Assembly (NCBI GenBank): GCA_040387375.1
Contig: JAZKDW010000022.1
Location: 1 to 64,000 of the forward strand
Direction of reading: 5' to 3'
DNA from: JAZKDW01 sp040387375
Lineage (GTDB): Bacteria; Pseudomonadota; Gammaproteobacteria; Burkholderiales; Burkholderiaceae_D
Length of the DNA: 64,000 nucleotides
How positions within the stretch are numbered: position 1 is the first letter of the stretch; each line of letters begins with the position of its first letter. A program made the translations under genes and the position numbers. Of the stretch, positions 1-7,038 are shown piece by piece. Under the pieces are notes generated by a model that saw only the letters and a program-made list of their open reading frames with translations, ran no database searches and was not told the origin of the DNA.

Positions 1-60
1 TGGTCAGTTCACGGCGGGACTTTCACCCACAGGAGTGCGCCCATGCTGGGCGCACAGATA

Positions 61-98
61 AAAAAAGGCCGGCAATTTCTTGCCGGCCTTTTTTTTCA
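61..98 (-). terminator. Rho-independent terminator, probably bidirectional, after the GH16 gene
   Basis: An inverted repeat with arms GGCCGGCAA / TTGCCGGCC and a short loop is flanked by an A-run on the left and a T-run on the right, so it reads as a strong terminator on both strands. It lies just downstream of the minus-strand glucanase. A second hairpin (GTGCGCCCA / TGGGCGCAC, 36-56) precedes it; bases 1-60 contain no recognisable gene and may be the tail of an upstream transcript outside the window. Confidence 0.8.
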
Positions 99-153
99 TA
101 ACCGGAATCGAAGCGCCTGCTTCAAGCTCCGGCAATGATTTTACATCCCGCGC

Positions 154-1428
154 TTATTTGAATTTCCAGGCACGGACATAGTTCACTTCATACGAATTGC
201 CCTTGCCTTGCGGCGTCGTGTTATCAGGCTGACCGCTGGCGCTGCCGTACCAGAGGTCGAGCATGATGTACATTGGATCGCCCATCGATACGTTCGCCGA
301 ATACACTTCCTTGCCATCGAAATAGAAGGTCATCTTGTTCGGCTCCCACTTCAATGCATACTTGTGGAAGGCAGCTGACAGGTCAGGTGTCTGCACTGTT
401 TTTGTGCCAGCCAGGTTGCCCGCATCTCTCCAGATGGTTGGCGCATAGGCTGTCGGATGCAGTTGTGAATCCGACCATCCGCTCGACGGACCGCCGCCTG
501 CATACGCTTCCATGATGTCGATTTCAGGACGGCGATTGCCGATATGGTTGAACAGCCAGAATGCGGGCCATGTGCCTTTGCCGATCGGCAGCTTGGCTTC
601 GATTTCATAATAGCCATAGGTCTGGTAATACTTGCCGTCGGTATCGATCGTGCGGTTGAAGAACTTGCCCGATGCATCACGCTGCGGCCAGATTTTCAAA
701 GCCCCATTTTCCACCGTGTAGTTTTTGGTGGGATTGGAAGTTTCGTACCAGATCGTGTCATTCCAGCGGCTGGTGTTGAAACCGCTGTTGAACTCTTCCG
801 AAAAAGTCAAGGTGTAGGCAGAAGCCGTCTGACCGAATGGCGACATTGTAGTCGGCTGGGGCGCCGGAGTTGGCGCTGGTGTTGATGTCGGCGGCGGTGT
901 CGCGGTGCTGTCCGAGACATCACAGGCTTTGCGGACACCTGGCGCCGGGTCGCCGAAAGTTCTGTTCGAACACTCGATCGATCCGCTTGTCTTGGTTACA
1001 AACTTTCCATCGGCGCCGTAGCGGACCTGCTTGGTACCGGGGAATACACAATACGATCCCTCCGTTGCACAGCGTGTCCACGTAGTAGTTGGGGATGGTG
1101 CGGGTGCAGGCGCAGTTGTTGTGGTGTTCGCAGTGTCGCAGGATTTGCGCACACCGGGAAGCGGATCCGTAAAACCGTTATCGGAACACTGGATTGATCC
1201 GGTAGCGGTCTTGTAATCGTAGGTGCCGTTGGCGCCAAATCGGACCAGCTTGGTGCCGGAAAAATTACAGATGTTCCCCTCAGGTACGCAGTGCGTCCAG
1301 GTTGTGCCCGCAGGTGGCGTCTGTGCGGCGGCTGGGGTGATGCCAGCAGATGCAGCCAGGAACAGGGTGCCGATACCAGCGCTTAAAATCGAACGTTGAG
1401 CGATTTGATTATGTGAGGTTATGTTCAC
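154..1428 (-). CDS. Secreted GH16 family beta-glucanase with two N-terminal cysteine-containing repeats
   Basis: Predicted exported endo-beta-glucan hydrolase of glycoside hydrolase family 16. A Sec signal peptide (hydrophobic residues about 13-30, ending near AAAQ at 36) is followed by two about 55-residue repeats (about 43-98 and 116-169). Each starts WT.C...G..C and ends PGVRK.CD, with four cysteines, and they are joined by Thr/Pro linkers; this looks like a duplicated wall- or carbohydrate-binding module of unknown type. The GH16 domain covers about 205-424 and carries the family catalytic motif EIDIME (E302 nucleophile, D304, E307 acid/base) inside RPEIDIMEAY. Full length for a modular GH16 enzyme. 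Substrate (beta-1,3, mixed-linkage or other) cannot be told from the motif. Monocistronic, with its own terminator. Confidence 0.88.
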   Translation of the reverse strand: MNITSHNQIAQRSILSAGIGTLFLAASAGITPAAAQTPPAGTTWTHCVPEGNICNFSGTKLVRFGANGTYDYKTATGSIQCSDNGFTDPLPGVRKSCDTANTTTTAPAPAPSPTTTWTRCATEGSYCVFPGTKQVRYGADGKFVTKTSGSIECSNRTFGDPAPGVRKACDVSDSTATPPPTSTPAPTPAPQPTTMSPFGQTASAYTLTFSEEFNSGFNTSRWNDTIWYETSNPTKNYTVENGALKIWPQRDASGKFFNRTIDTDGKYYQTYGYYEIEAKLPIGKGTWPAFWLFNHIGNRRPEIDIMEAYAGGGPSSGWSDSQLHPTAYAPTIWRDAGNLAGTKTVQTPDLSAAFHKYALKWEPNKMTFYFDGKEVYSANVSMGDPMYIMLDLWYGSASGQPDNTTPQGKGNSYEVNYVRAWKFK

Positions 1429-1734
1429 TAAAAACTTCCTAATTCAAGTTCAAAAAATAAGATTCGATGATTTCAAATCTTCCGTGCAGCAACTCTGAGC
1501 CCTTCTTTTCGGAAATAGTTCAACACGGAAAATTTAAACTTTCTATACGTAACTTTCCTGTTGAGATGTTGTCGTGGGTACCGTTGATCAGGTCGACAAT
1601 TGGCCGATGCGCAAGCAGTTATCCTGCGTGCAAGGAAGTGGTTTTTACATGCGGTCGCTATCGATGCCGGACTGTCGGTCGCGATCTGCACAGCAGTTCA
1701 CGCGCTGAATTGCATGGCCGATAAAAGCAATAAA

Positions 1735-1757
1735 AAAAACCGCAGACCTTGCGGTCG
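1735..1757 (-). terminator. Rho-independent terminator reading leftward
   Basis: On the minus strand ACCGCA-AGGTC-TGCGGT is followed directly by eight T residues. It is about 500 bases beyond the stop of the leftward operon ending at 2251, so it either ends that operon after a long 3' tail or belongs to an unrecognised small RNA. Confidence 0.6.
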
Positions 1758-1873
1758 TGCGGTGTATTTTTTTATTGCAGCGGCAGCAGTGATTTAGTAA
1801 AAAATCCTGTGGTGGTGGATGACCTGCTTGAAGGTATCGTGATGCGGTCTCAGTCAGGCCCGCCGCAGGCACG

Positions 1874-1915
1874 CTGATATGTACCCCTATCTTTGCAACG
1901 CCTGTGCAATCGCTG
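1874..1915. repeat. Solo end of the IS4-type element found at 62,327-63,847 (degenerate)
   Basis: The stretch CTGATATGTACCCCTATC... followed by TTTGCAACGCCTGTGCAATCGCTG aligns with the inward-reading right end of the insertion sequence (CTAATCTATACCCACATC..., TTTGCAACGCATGTCCAATCGCTG) over about 42 bases with a handful of mismatches. No transposase remnant accompanies it. Confidence 0.6.
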
Positions 1916-1954
1916 TAGCGGCTGTGCTGGATTTATGGTGGTGAGATTTGCAGA

Positions 1955-2048
1955 GTGTATTTCGCAGGATGTAACAAGCGTGAGCGCATTACACCTTGCA
2001 GCATTCGCAAATGCCAACCGGCACGGTGTAATGGGCTTTGCATGGCGA
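1955..2048. repeat. Two-armed palindromic repeat (REPIN-like), type B arms, right arm disturbed
   Basis: The left arm is CGCAGGATGTAACAAGCG... ending CGCATTACACC (1962-1993); a linker carrying CATTCGCAAATGCC follows, then a right arm starting GGTGTAATGGGC. An inverted relative is at 36,665-36,772. The right arm loses similarity just where the 206-bp MITE-like element starts (2049). Confidence 0.6.
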
Positions 2049-2254
2049 CTAAGTACCCGACCGGAATAAATTGGGAGATGGATGTGGTCCTGGCCGGGCC
2101 CGCCCAGGGGAGTGCGATGCAAGGCGCCCGGGCCGCCGCAGTGCGAGCACCTAGGCGGCCCCACTGCAAGGGCCGGGCAACGCCGCAGCGCGCCGGTTAG
2201 GGGGGCCCGCCGAGGGCCGCAGACACTCACAATTTATTTTGGGCGGGTACTTAG
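2049..2254. mobile_element. MITE-like element with about 28-bp terminal inverted repeats and a very GC-rich core
   Basis: The left end CTAAGTACCCGACCGGAATA... (2049-2077) matches the reverse complement of the right end (2226-2254, CTAAGTACCCGCCCAAAATA...) at nearly every position, continuing through AATTG and GAG. The core is extremely GC-rich, can fold on itself (GCAGTG / CACTGC arms) and encodes nothing recognisable. Both ends carry a TA dinucleotide two bases in, consistent with a TA-duplicating family such as IS630/Tc1; the family is not identified. The right end supplies the TAA stop of the neighbouring hydrolase. Confidence 0.65.
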
Positions 2255-3006
2255 ATCGGACCTATCCCATCAATCACCGCCCTCACCACAGCAGCAAATT
2301 CCCGAGGCGCCTCCACCGCCGAGGAATGCCCCGTATCCATGACAAACAGCTGCGCGCCCGGCACATGTAATACGAATTCCTCCGCATGCGTTAAGGTACG
2401 CGCCGGATCCTTTCGTCCGTGCACGACTGCCACCGGCAGCCCCGCCAGACGCGGCAGCACTGGCACCAGATCGATCGCCTGCTGGCTACGCAAAACTTCC
2501 ACCACCGACTCGGGCCTGATCATCGGCGGATACGCCTTCATCAGCCCGATCACCGAATCCGGCACCGGGTTACTGATGCAGCGCTGTACAAACGCATCCC
2601 AGAACACCGGGCCCCATTGCGTCGCAATCTTGTGAAACACCGCATCGATGTCGCCATGCCCCTTGGTATTGGCGCCGCTATTACCCAGCACAAGGCCAAC
2701 GATCGCAGGCTTCTCCGAAGCCAGGTCGATCTCGGCTGCAAGTACGGCGATTGCAGTTCCCACCGAATGACCGATCAGCACTACCGGCCCGAGCCCGGCC
2801 AGCGCATCGATGACCCGGCGAGCGACAGACACCATGTCGTGCGGACCGTCGCCTTCAAGCCAGGGCAAGCCGAACGAACGGCAACCGCTCAGCCGGGCCA
2901 CTTCTGAAAAAATCTCCGGCGGGCATATGGCGCCCGGCACAAACACCAGCGTCGGCAGGGTATCCGGACCGGCGGCCAGCATGATCTTTTTTATGGCATT
3001 CGACAT
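2251..3006 (-). CDS. Alpha/beta-hydrolase fold protein
   Basis: Cytoplasmic alpha/beta hydrolase of about 251 residues, last gene of the leftward transporter/hydratase operon. The nucleophile elbow is GHSVG, the acid residue is probably the Asp in HGRKD, and the catalytic His lies in DTGHS near the C terminus, so the triad is complete. An oxyanion-hole-like segment (FVPGAICPP) follows the first strand. The start MSNAIKK at 3006 is preferred over the longer frame because AAGGA lies about eight bases upstream and the longer frame would overlap the ATPase gene. The position after the importer and hydratase suggests hydrolysis of an ester, lactone or thioester intermediate; the substrate is unknown. 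The stop codon lies inside the end of a MITE-like element. Confidence 0.8.
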   Translation of the reverse strand: MSNAIKKIMLAAGPDTLPTLVFVPGAICPPEIFSEVARLSGCRSFGLPWLEGDGPHDMVSVARRVIDALAGLGPVVLIGHSVGTAIAVLAAEIDLASEKPAIVGLVLGNSGANTKGHGDIDAVFHKIATQWGPVFWDAFVQRCISNPVPDSVIGLMKAYPPMIRPESVVEVLRSQQAIDLVPVLPRLAGLPVAVVHGRKDPARTLTHAEEFVLHVPGAQLFVMDTGHSSAVEAPREFAAVVRAVIDGIGPI

Positions 3007-3035
3007 CCTGCTTTTCCTTTTTATTATTCGTGCGA

Positions 3036-4130
3036 TCAATCATTGAGCAGCACGCAGCGCTCCGGCGGCATGTGCACTCCAACCCGGGTGCCCACCTCAT
3101 GCACCTGCAGCGACGACGCCTGCGCCGCCAGCGTGCAATCGCCCAGTTTCACCTGATAGTCGACATAACGCCCGCCGAACGACACCGCCGTAATGATGCC
3201 CTGATACGCATTGATTGCATGCTGCTTCCCGGCCCCGATCGCATCGAGCACGATATGTTCGGGACGGATCAGCAGGCTGCGCTGGTCCTGCACACCGGCC
3301 CCCGGGCACGCCGACAGCACGCGCCCGAACGAGGTCTCGAGCAGCGCGCTGCCCCCGGCCGGCGACAACTCCAGCACCTTGCAGGGAATCAGGTCCGCCA
3401 GCCCCAGGAAGGTCGCGGTGAAATGCCTGGCTGGCCGCAGATAAAGGTCGATCGGCTTGCCCAGCTCCACCAGTTCACCCTGATTGAAAATCGCAACCCG
3501 GTCCGACATGCTCATCGCCTCTTCCTGGTCATGCGTGACGAACAAAGTCGTGACACCAAGCATGCGCTGCAACTCGCGCAACTCGCGCCGCATCTCTACA
3601 CGCAGCCCAGCATCCAGATTGCTCAGCGGTTCGTCAAGCAACAGGATCTTTGCGCCGCGTATGATCGCCCGCGCCAGCGACACTCGCTGCTGCTGGCCAC
3701 CGGACAGGTTGGTCGCCGGCCGGTTGGCCATCGCCGACAGGCCGACCATCTCGAGCGCCTTGCCGACCCGGGCTTGCTTCTCCGCGCCGCGCACATGCTG
3801 CACATCGAGCGGGAAGCCGACATTTTGCGCTACCGTCATGTGCGGCCAGATCGCATAGGATTGGAATACCATTGCCACATCACGCTTGTTAGCCGGAACC
3901 TGCAGCCCCCGTTCGCCCGAAAACACCAGCTCGCCGCCAATCCGGATTTCTCCGGCGGTCGGCACTTCGAGTCCGGCGACGCAGCGCAACGCCGTCGTCT
4001 TGCCGCACCCGGAAGGCCCCAGCAGCGTGAAGAATTCGCCCTGCGCTACCTGCAAGTCCAGTCCCTTCAGCGCGCGATGCTGGTTGACGCCGCTGCCATA
4101 CGTTTTTGCTACAGTGTTTAATGTCAACAT
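3036..4130 (-). CDS. ABC importer ATP-binding subunit, Fe3+/spermidine (FbpC/PotA) type
   Basis: Energises the importer formed with the fused permease directly upstream (3-bp gap) and the binding protein. Walker A is GPSGCGKTT near residues 38-46, the Q-loop follows in MVFQSYAIWPH, the signature is LSGGQQQRV, Walker B is LLLDEPLSNLDA and the switch His is in FVTHDQEEAM. The remaining 130 residues form the C-terminal OB/TOBE regulatory region typical of this subclass (total 364 aa, normal length). The subclass serves iron, spermidine, thiamine, 2-aminoethylphosphonate and organic-acid systems; the flanking hydratase and hydrolase make a carbon compound more likely than iron. Confidence 0.9.
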   Translation of the reverse strand: MLTLNTVAKTYGSGVNQHRALKGLDLQVAQGEFFTLLGPSGCGKTTALRCVAGLEVPTAGEIRIGGELVFSGERGLQVPANKRDVAMVFQSYAIWPHMTVAQNVGFPLDVQHVRGAEKQARVGKALEMVGLSAMANRPATNLSGGQQQRVSLARAIIRGAKILLLDEPLSNLDAGLRVEMRRELRELQRMLGVTTLFVTHDQEEAMSMSDRVAIFNQGELVELGKPIDLYLRPARHFTATFLGLADLIPCKVLELSPAGGSALLETSFGRVLSACPGAGVQDQRSLLIRPEHIVLDAIGAGKQHAINAYQGIITAVSFGGRYVDYQVKLGDCTLAAQASSLQVHEVGTRVGVHMPPERCVLLND

Positions 4131-4133
4131 AAA

Positions 4134-5885
4134 TCAGATTTCCCGTTCGCGATCGACGACCAATTGCCAGATGAGCACCAGAATGCCCATCACGACCGTC
4201 AGCCAGATTCCGACCGCGGCAGCACCCGTTGCATTTCCATTTGTCCAGAACGCCCATAACAGGGTGGCGATCGTGACATTGCGCTCGCTTTGCAGCATCA
4301 ACGCGATCGTCAGCTCGCGCAGCCCGTGCGAGAACACCCATATCCAGACGCCGACCATCGCCGGCAACAGCAGCGGCAGCGAAATCCGGCGCAGGATGCG
4401 GCCGAAGCTCGCACCGCTCATCTGGCCGGCTTCCTCCAGCACGCGGCTGGTCTGTATCAGCGCCGCATTCATCGTCTGCACGCCATAGGTCAGGTAGCTG
4501 GTGGTAAATCCGATGATCAGGATGCCGAGCGAGCCGAACACCAGCGTCGGCGACACTTCCAGGTAAACATAGGTCAGCGATACGCCGAGGATCACGCCCG
4601 GCATCGCCAGCGGCATGAAACTCGCGTAGTTCAGCAGCCCGAAGCCGCGCGGACGCAAGCGGACGATGACATACGCCATCCAGACGGCAAGCGCCACCAC
4701 CAGCGTCGCCGTTGCGATCGAGCTGATGAAGGTGTTGACAGTCGCTTCACGGATGCGTGAATTGGCGAATACCTCAACATGGTTTTTCAGCGTGATCAGG
4801 TCCAGTGCGGCCGCCGACACGCTGACCTGGTATGGCATCAGGCTGACCCACAACAGCACCGCAAGCGGCAGTACCGTCGACAGCACGAAATAGATGCTCA
4901 CCCCGCCCACCGCGGCAAAACGCCAGCGCCCGAGCGGTATCCTGGACTGCCCCTTGCCCTTGCCGGTCACCGTGACGAACCGTCCGGTGTCCGAGGTAAT
5001 CCTCTGATAGAGATACACCAGCGGCAGCATCAGGGTAACGATGAACAGGCCGATCACGCCCACCTGTCCATACAGCGGCAAGCCGGTGACCGACATGAAA
5101 ACGTAATAATAGATTTGCGAGCTGACGACAAATTTCCCGACCGGCATGCCGATCGCTCCTGGAATGTCGAAGGTGGCAATGCCGGCGATGACAAGAAACA
5201 GCGTGGTCGCGATCAGGCCGGGACTCAGGATCGGAATCGTTATACGGAACGTGGTGCGCCAGAATCCCGCGCCTGAGAGCCGCGCGGCTTCTTCCATTTC
5301 CGCATTGGTATTACGCACTACGGACATGAGGATCAGATAGGCGGTTGGCACGATCGACAGGATCTGCACAAAAATCATGCCGGGCATCGTGAAGACATCG
5401 AACATCGCGCGCACGCCGGTCACCTGCTGCACGAGACCGTTGATCAATCCGGAGCGCGGGCTCAGCAGCAGGATCCACGCCATCGCCAGCAGCAAAGGCG
5501 GCATTGCCATCGGCAGCACGATCATCGCGCGGATCAGTCGGCGGCCCGGAATGTCGGTCCGTTCGGTCAGCCATGCCAGCAGCAGGCTGATCAGCAGCGA
5601 TATGGAAACCGCACTACCGACGAAGACCAGCGTATTCCAGAGCACGCCGAGCAGCTGGCGATCCTGAAACACATTGGCGTAATGCGCCAGCGTGAAACCG
5701 CGGTCGAAGACCATGCCTTCCGGCTTGATGCTGCTCACCGCCATCAACAGGAACGGGATCGCGACCAGCCACAACATCAGCACGGCCAGCAGCGCGACCG
5801 ATACGGACGACAGGCGCCAGTTGCGCGGATTCCATGCGTGGACAAGAATGGAGAATGCGGGCGACCGCGGTATCTCTGGTGCCAT
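4134..5885 (-). CDS. ABC importer permease, two fused membrane domains (FbpB/ThiP type)
   Basis: Inner-membrane permease of about 583 residues holding two copies of the binding-protein-dependent transport domain, as in FbpB and ThiP, so one chain replaces a dimer. Around a dozen hydrophobic segments are visible. The EAA-type coupling loops are NAEMEEAARLSGAGFW in the first half and TSRVLEEAGQMSGASF in the second. The start MAPEIPR at 5885 follows AGGAAG by a few bases; the upstream extension to 5930 crosses a hairpin and is unlikely to be translated. It follows the binding-protein gene and precedes the ATPase in one operon. Confidence 0.88.
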   Translation of the reverse strand: MAPEIPRSPAFSILVHAWNPRNWRLSSVSVALLAVLMLWLVAIPFLLMAVSSIKPEGMVFDRGFTLAHYANVFQDRQLLGVLWNTLVFVGSAVSISLLISLLLAWLTERTDIPGRRLIRAMIVLPMAMPPLLLAMAWILLLSPRSGLINGLVQQVTGVRAMFDVFTMPGMIFVQILSIVPTAYLILMSVVRNTNAEMEEAARLSGAGFWRTTFRITIPILSPGLIATTLFLVIAGIATFDIPGAIGMPVGKFVVSSQIYYYVFMSVTGLPLYGQVGVIGLFIVTLMLPLVYLYQRITSDTGRFVTVTGKGKGQSRIPLGRWRFAAVGGVSIYFVLSTVLPLAVLLWVSLMPYQVSVSAAALDLITLKNHVEVFANSRIREATVNTFISSIATATLVVALAVWMAYVIVRLRPRGFGLLNYASFMPLAMPGVILGVSLTYVYLEVSPTLVFGSLGILIIGFTTSYLTYGVQTMNAALIQTSRVLEEAGQMSGASFGRILRRISLPLLLPAMVGVWIWVFSHGLRELTIALMLQSERNVTIATLLWAFWTNGNATGAAAVGIWLTVVMGILVLIWQLVVDREREI

Positions 5886-5918
5886 TTTCTTCCTGGATTT
5901 TTCGATAGTAAAAGCTAG

Positions 5919-5941
5919 CCGCCCGGCCAATGGCCGGGCGG
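5919..5941 (-). other. Intercistronic hairpin after the binding-protein gene
   Basis: A perfect 10-bp stem (CCGCCCGGCC / GGCCGGGCGG) with a 3-base loop sits between the binding-protein stop and the permease start. There is no T-run. Such hairpins commonly stabilise the upstream message so that the periplasmic protein is made in excess over the membrane subunits; that role is inferred. Confidence 0.65.
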
Positions 5942-5956
5942 ATCAGCGCAGTCGAT

Positions 5957-7009
5957 CTAGCGTTGCGCGCGGATGATTTCCTGGTATGCAGGTAGCAAGG
6001 TACCGATGGAATCCGCCTTGTCGAATGGCCAGGCGGCGATCTTGACACCCTGAACCGCCTTGGCGGAATCAGTCGCAGCGACATGTACATTGCCGCGATT
6101 GGTCGCCGACTCGTATGCTTTGGCGCCTTCGTCAGTCGTCAGCCACCAGATCAGCAGACGAGCCGCATTCGGACTTTTTCCGCCCTTCACAATCGCCGAA
6201 TAATTCACGGCGACCGGGACCACATCCAGGCTTTTCATCACAACCGGTGCGCCGGCCTTGACCGAGTGCGAAGCAATGTGGTGCAGCACAATGCCGATCG
6301 GCAGATCGCCCGATACGACTGCCTGCACGCTGCCGGTTGGCGCCGGAAAAAGCGTCGCTTCCTGTTTCACGAATTTTTGCAGATAGGCGCGCGTAGCCTC
6401 ATCGCCCCAACTGGAAGCCAGCAACGCGAATGGATAAGGATTTCCCCAGGCCGAGATCTTGCCCTTCCAGCGCGGATCGAGAAGATCGTTCCAAGTCTTG
6501 GGACGCGCTTCTTCGCTGACCAGCCTGGTGTTCACGAGCAGGACGACCATCGTCGCCGAGCTTGCCACCGCAATTGGATCGGACCAGAATTTCTTTGCGA
6601 TGCCCAGTTCCGCCCAGTTGCCCGGCGAGAGTACACCGCGCTTTTGCATTGTTGCAATCTGGTCGGCGCTGATCTGCACTACATCCGCTGTCGCGGTACC
6701 CGCTCTCGCCTCCTGCAGGATACGCGGCGACATCTGCTCTGCATTCGACACTGACACATGACGCAGCTTCACGCCTGGAAAACTTTTTTCGAAGGCATCA
6801 CGCAGCTTGTCGCCGACTTCCGGCACGCTGGTTTCATACCAGGTTACCTGACCTTCCTTTTGCGCCGCCTCCAGCAAACCCTTCGGCACGGCGGTTTGCG
6901 CATGTGCCGCGCCCGCCGCCAGAATGGCGGCCAGCAGCACGGATGCATGGCGGGTGAGCTTCACTGACAACGATGCCGCGCGATGGCGGAACGGGGATGG
7001 CATGTTCAT
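5957..7009 (-). CDS. Periplasmic substrate-binding protein, Fe3+-type ABC importer family
   Basis: Extracytoplasmic binding protein (family 1/6 fold, FbpA/thiamine-binding-like) of about 350 residues that delivers the ligand to the permease encoded next. A signal peptide runs from the basic N terminus through a hydrophobic stretch to AGAAHAQ. Conserved features include the EGQVTWYET opening strand and the WNDLLDPRWKGK motif seen in iron/phosphonate/carboxylate binders. The tyrosine pair that binds iron in FbpA is not evident, supporting an organic ligand. The start MNMPSPF follows GGAGAACGT; the longer frame to 7129 would overlap the hydratase gene. Ligand inferred to be a carboxylic acid, because the hydratase is co-transcribed. 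Confidence 0.85.
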   Translation of the reverse strand: MNMPSPFRHRAASLSVKLTRHASVLLAAILAAGAAHAQTAVPKGLLEAAQKEGQVTWYETSVPEVGDKLRDAFEKSFPGVKLRHVSVSNAEQMSPRILQEARAGTATADVVQISADQIATMQKRGVLSPGNWAELGIAKKFWSDPIAVASSATMVVLLVNTRLVSEEARPKTWNDLLDPRWKGKISAWGNPYPFALLASSWGDEATRAYLQKFVKQEATLFPAPTGSVQAVVSGDLPIGIVLHHIASHSVKAGAPVVMKSLDVVPVAVNYSAIVKGGKSPNAARLLIWWLTTDEGAKAYESATNRGNVHVAATDSAKAVQGVKIAAWPFDKADSIGTLLPAYQEIIRAQR

Positions 7010-7038
7010 ACGTTCTCCTTGGATTAATTTTGATTTGT

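Larger units (their letters stand above)
1429..2048. other. Gene-free stretch upstream of the glucanase, rich in mobile-element relics
   Basis: No open frame here looks like a real gene. The first 150 bases are AT-rich and should hold the glucanase promoter. The rest holds a minus-strand terminator (1735-1757), a solo insertion-sequence end (1874-1915) and a two-armed palindromic repeat (1955-2048), listed separately. Confidence 0.6.

Noticed and set aside
2082..2342. Plus-strand frame through the GC-rich stretch near 2.1-2.3 kb
   Set aside because: It lies in the core of the MITE-like element and has Pro/Gly/Arg-only composition; no coding signal.
3030..4121. Long plus-strand open frame opposite the ABC ATPase gene
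   Set aside because: High-GC shadow: the minus-strand frame has all ABC motifs and operon spacing; the plus-strand product is Arg/His/Gln-rich and unrecognisable.
5957..7009. Iron-specific (FbpA) assignment for the binding protein
   Set aside because: The adjacent ABC genes resemble Fe3+ importers, but the iron-binding tyrosine pair is not evident and the operon encodes a hydratase and hydrolase, so an organic acid is more likely.
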